6,304 nucleotides of DNA from JBAZWE01 sp041658605. Its GTDB lineage: Bacteria > Actinomycetota > Thermoleophilia > BMS3ABIN01. The stretch's first letter is position 1. Each line of letters opens with the position of its first letter. A model generated the notes under the pieces. That model did not search any database, was not told the DNA's origin, and saw nothing but the letters and a program-made list of their open reading frames with translations. The stretch covers positions 1 to 6,304 of the forward strand of contig JBAZZU010000056.1 of assembly GCA_041658605.1 (NCBI GenBank), given 5' to 3'. Made by a program: the position numbers and the translations under genes. This document shows positions 5,428-6,304 of this stretch, piece after piece.

Positions 5428-5440
5428 ATCAGGAGGCTGC

Positions 5441-6019
5441 GTGGCACTGGTTGATCAGGTGCTCGCCGCCTCGGCCTGTGTCATCAGCGTCATGGGCGAC
5501 CACGCGGGCGAAGGGGTCGATGCTATCTTCAAGCGCAAGATGGCTGACGTTGACGCCGTGGGGCGCACGTTCTGGGTCGCCAGATCAGCGAAAGCCCGCC
5601 CCGCGCAGGTCCAGCAGCTGTGCGCAGCACAACGCAGGTACGTGATCTTCGTGGAACCTGCCACCGCTGGAGGAGCAAAGCCCACGAGTGCGACTGATTC
5701 GGCGTCGAAGTTCTCTGGCGATCGTACGAAGTGGCTGCCCTTGCCTCAGGGTTTGGGTCCCGTTACAGGCAAGATGGACGACGGGGCGACGGCCTTCGTG
5801 TTCGACCAGCTGGCTACATGCACGAGCCGGGTGCTCGACCTGTGGCAATACGCTGATGGTTCAGATACAAGCAGCCCGGTGAGGTTCATTCTCGGCTGTT
5901 CGACCGCGTGCGTTGTGCGCGAGGACATGAGCGCACATCCGCGGCGGATGAAGTCGAGGTACCGGACCGTCGTGGCCGTCGCGCGGCTGGTCGAACCATA
6001 CTCCACGTGGCTACGATGA
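5441..6019 (+). CDS. Unrecognised 192-residue cassette protein (cassette 3)
   Basis: I do not recognise this protein. It starts with GTG, supported by a strong AGGAGG at 5431-5436 four bases upstream. It appears soluble, mixed alpha/beta, with a hydrophobic N-terminal strand (ACVISVMGDH, about 12-21), an FWVARSAKARPAQVQQLC segment (44-61), the strand RYVIFVEPA (66-74), a Gly/Ser/Thr-rich loop (75-93), and a basic C-terminus (RRMKSRYRTVVAVARLVEP). Six cysteines are scattered without a zinc pattern. It is GC-rich, unlike the two preceding cassette genes, implying a different source. Long overlapping antisense frames exist but lack ribosome sites; the start signal and cassette boundaries favour this strand. 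Confidence 0.75.
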   Translation: MALVDQVLAASACVISVMGDHAGEGVDAIFKRKMADVDAVGRTFWVARSAKARPAQVQQLCAAQRRYVIFVEPATAGGAKPTSATDSASKFSGDRTKWLPLPQGLGPVTGKMDDGATAFVFDQLATCTSRVLDLWQYADGSDTSSPVRFILGCSTACVVREDMSAHPRRMKSRYRTVVAVARLVEPYSTWLR

Positions 6020-6113
6020 GTCGCTAACCAAGGCATGCAGCAGACGCGTTCACAGTAGTATGGGCTAACGCAGCGGCGGCTTTGCGCGCTGCTGATGCCT
6101 AACACTGTTAGCT
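6020..6113 (+). repeat. attC-like recombination site closing cassette 3
   Basis: The outer boxes are GTCGCTAAC (6020-6028) and GTTAGCT (6107-6113). The inner arm at 6032-6048 (GGCATGCAGCAGACGCG) pairs with CGCGCTGCTGATGCC at 6085-6099, leaving just two unpaired bases, G6037 and A6044. Such extrahelical bases are typical of attC. The apical part contains GCAGCG (6070-6075) that could pair alternatively with CGCTGC (6087-6092). It starts within a base of the cassette 3 stop codon. GTTAGC at 6107-6112 begins the next cassette, whose far end is not in the window. Confidence 0.83.
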
Positions 6114-6127
6114 CCATCAAAAATAAC

Positions 6128-6156
6128 TTGCAACAACATTCTTTGCAGCGTAAAAT
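6128..6156 (+). promoter_or_regulatory. Cassette-borne promoter upstream of the Phd-like gene
   Basis: TTGCAA (6128-6133) and TAAAAT (6151-6156) are spaced 17 bp apart, about 45 bp before the ATG at 6200. An own promoter is common for TA cassettes in integrons, which must express wherever they sit in the array. An alternative pair is TTGCAG (6143-6148) with TATGAT (6168-6173) at 19 bp. Confidence 0.5.
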
Positions 6157-6188
6157 AAGCATTAAATTATGATCTAAATTAAATGCTT
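6157..6188. promoter_or_regulatory. Inverted repeat, candidate antitoxin operator
   Basis: AAGCATTAAATT (6157-6168) and AAATTAAATGCTT (6176-6188) form an imperfect inverted repeat: seven perfect outer pairs, then AT-rich partial pairing, with a 7-bp centre. It begins just after the -10 box and ends beside the ribosome site GGAGG (6189-6193). A plausible Phd/YefM autoregulatory operator, inferred from position and symmetry only. Confidence 0.45.
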
Positions 6189-6199
6189 GGAGGCAGACC

Positions 6200-6304
6200 A
6201 TGACGCTCAGTATCACCGAAGACATCCGATCGATCACTGACCTGAAAAGAAATACAAACTCCGTGCTGGATCAACTCCATAAAACCAAGCGCCCTGTCGT
6301 CCTG
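6200..6304 (+). CDS. Phd/YefM-type antitoxin, 3'-truncated by window edge (cassette 4)
   Basis: Thirty-five codons are open to the end of the window. The sequence ITDLKRNTNSVLDQLHKTK followed by RPVVL is the typical N-terminal DNA-binding part of Phd/YefM antitoxins: a strand, then the helix that carries the small residue pattern, then the 'kxPvvLT' strand. The start ATG has GGAGG at 6189-6193, six bases upstream. A partner toxin, most likely RelE/YoeB- or Doc-like, should follow outside the window. It lies after the core at 6107, so it reads as the gene of a fourth cassette. TA cassettes are well known to stabilise integron arrays. Confidence 0.82.
   Translation, partial: MTLSITEDIRSITDLKRNTNSVLDQLHKTKRPVVL

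Noticed and set aside
6063..6112. Shorter attC using the inner GGCTAAC at 6063 with GTTAGC at 6107
   Set aside because: The outer GTCGCTAAC matches the cassette's own start over nine bases and the outer arms pair far better; the inner box is probably part of the apical variable region.
5746..6237. Antisense open frame (163 codons) across cassette 3 and its attC
   Set aside because: It runs through the attC stem and into the Phd-like promoter, has no family features, and conflicts with the well-supported + strand gene.
1..6304. CRISPR array, tRNA or rRNA genes, IS transposases
   Set aside because: No regularly spaced repeats, no tRNA-like folds and no transposase motifs were seen on either strand.

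Overview
The window is bacterial: single-strand, compact gene layout, Shine-Dalgarno sites, two tandem type II toxin-antitoxin (TA) modules and what reads as a broken integron with its cassettes. No gene fixes the taxon. Taxonomy is therefore open; an environmental proteobacterium, a Desulfobacterota-like organism or another integron-bearing lineage would all fit. All supported genes are on the + strand.

Region 1 (1-1916) looks chromosomal. It holds the 3' part of thiM (hydroxyethylthiazole kinase, thiamine salvage), a possible small zinc-ribbon protein, and a 323-residue protein related to the prenyltransferase/squalene-cyclase alpha-toroid fold.

Region 2 (about 1917-3450) is a defence/stability block. 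It has a ribbon-helix-helix (RHH) antitoxin with a RelE/ParE-type toxin, whose genes overlap, followed by a FitA/VapB-type RHH antitoxin with a VapC PIN-domain toxin. Each module has its own palindromic candidate operator just upstream.

Region 3 (3451-6304) is the most interesting. Directly after the vapC stop codon, the C-terminal third of an integron integrase appears (catalytic HxxR and Tyr are present, everything upstream is missing). About 105 bp downstream of its end is the first of four GTTAG core sites (3828, 4803, 5419, 6107). They delimit an array of cassette-like units carrying: (1) a class I SAM-dependent methyltransferase; (2) a GIY-YIG-nuclease-like protein; (3) an unrecognised 192-residue protein; (4) the start of a Phd/YefM-type antitoxin that runs off the window. 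Two imperfect inverted repeats with attC architecture close units 1 and 3. Unit 2 appears to have lost its attC. The integrase remnant reads in the same direction as the cassettes, with the recombination site at its 3' end. This is the 'reverse' integrase arrangement known from Treponema denticola and some other lineages, not the usual divergent one.

Base composition is mosaic: the methyltransferase and GIY-YIG units are visibly AT-rich, while the TA block and unit 3 are GC-rich, as expected for cassettes of separate origins. With its integrase truncated, the array should be unable to recombine unless an integrase is supplied in trans.
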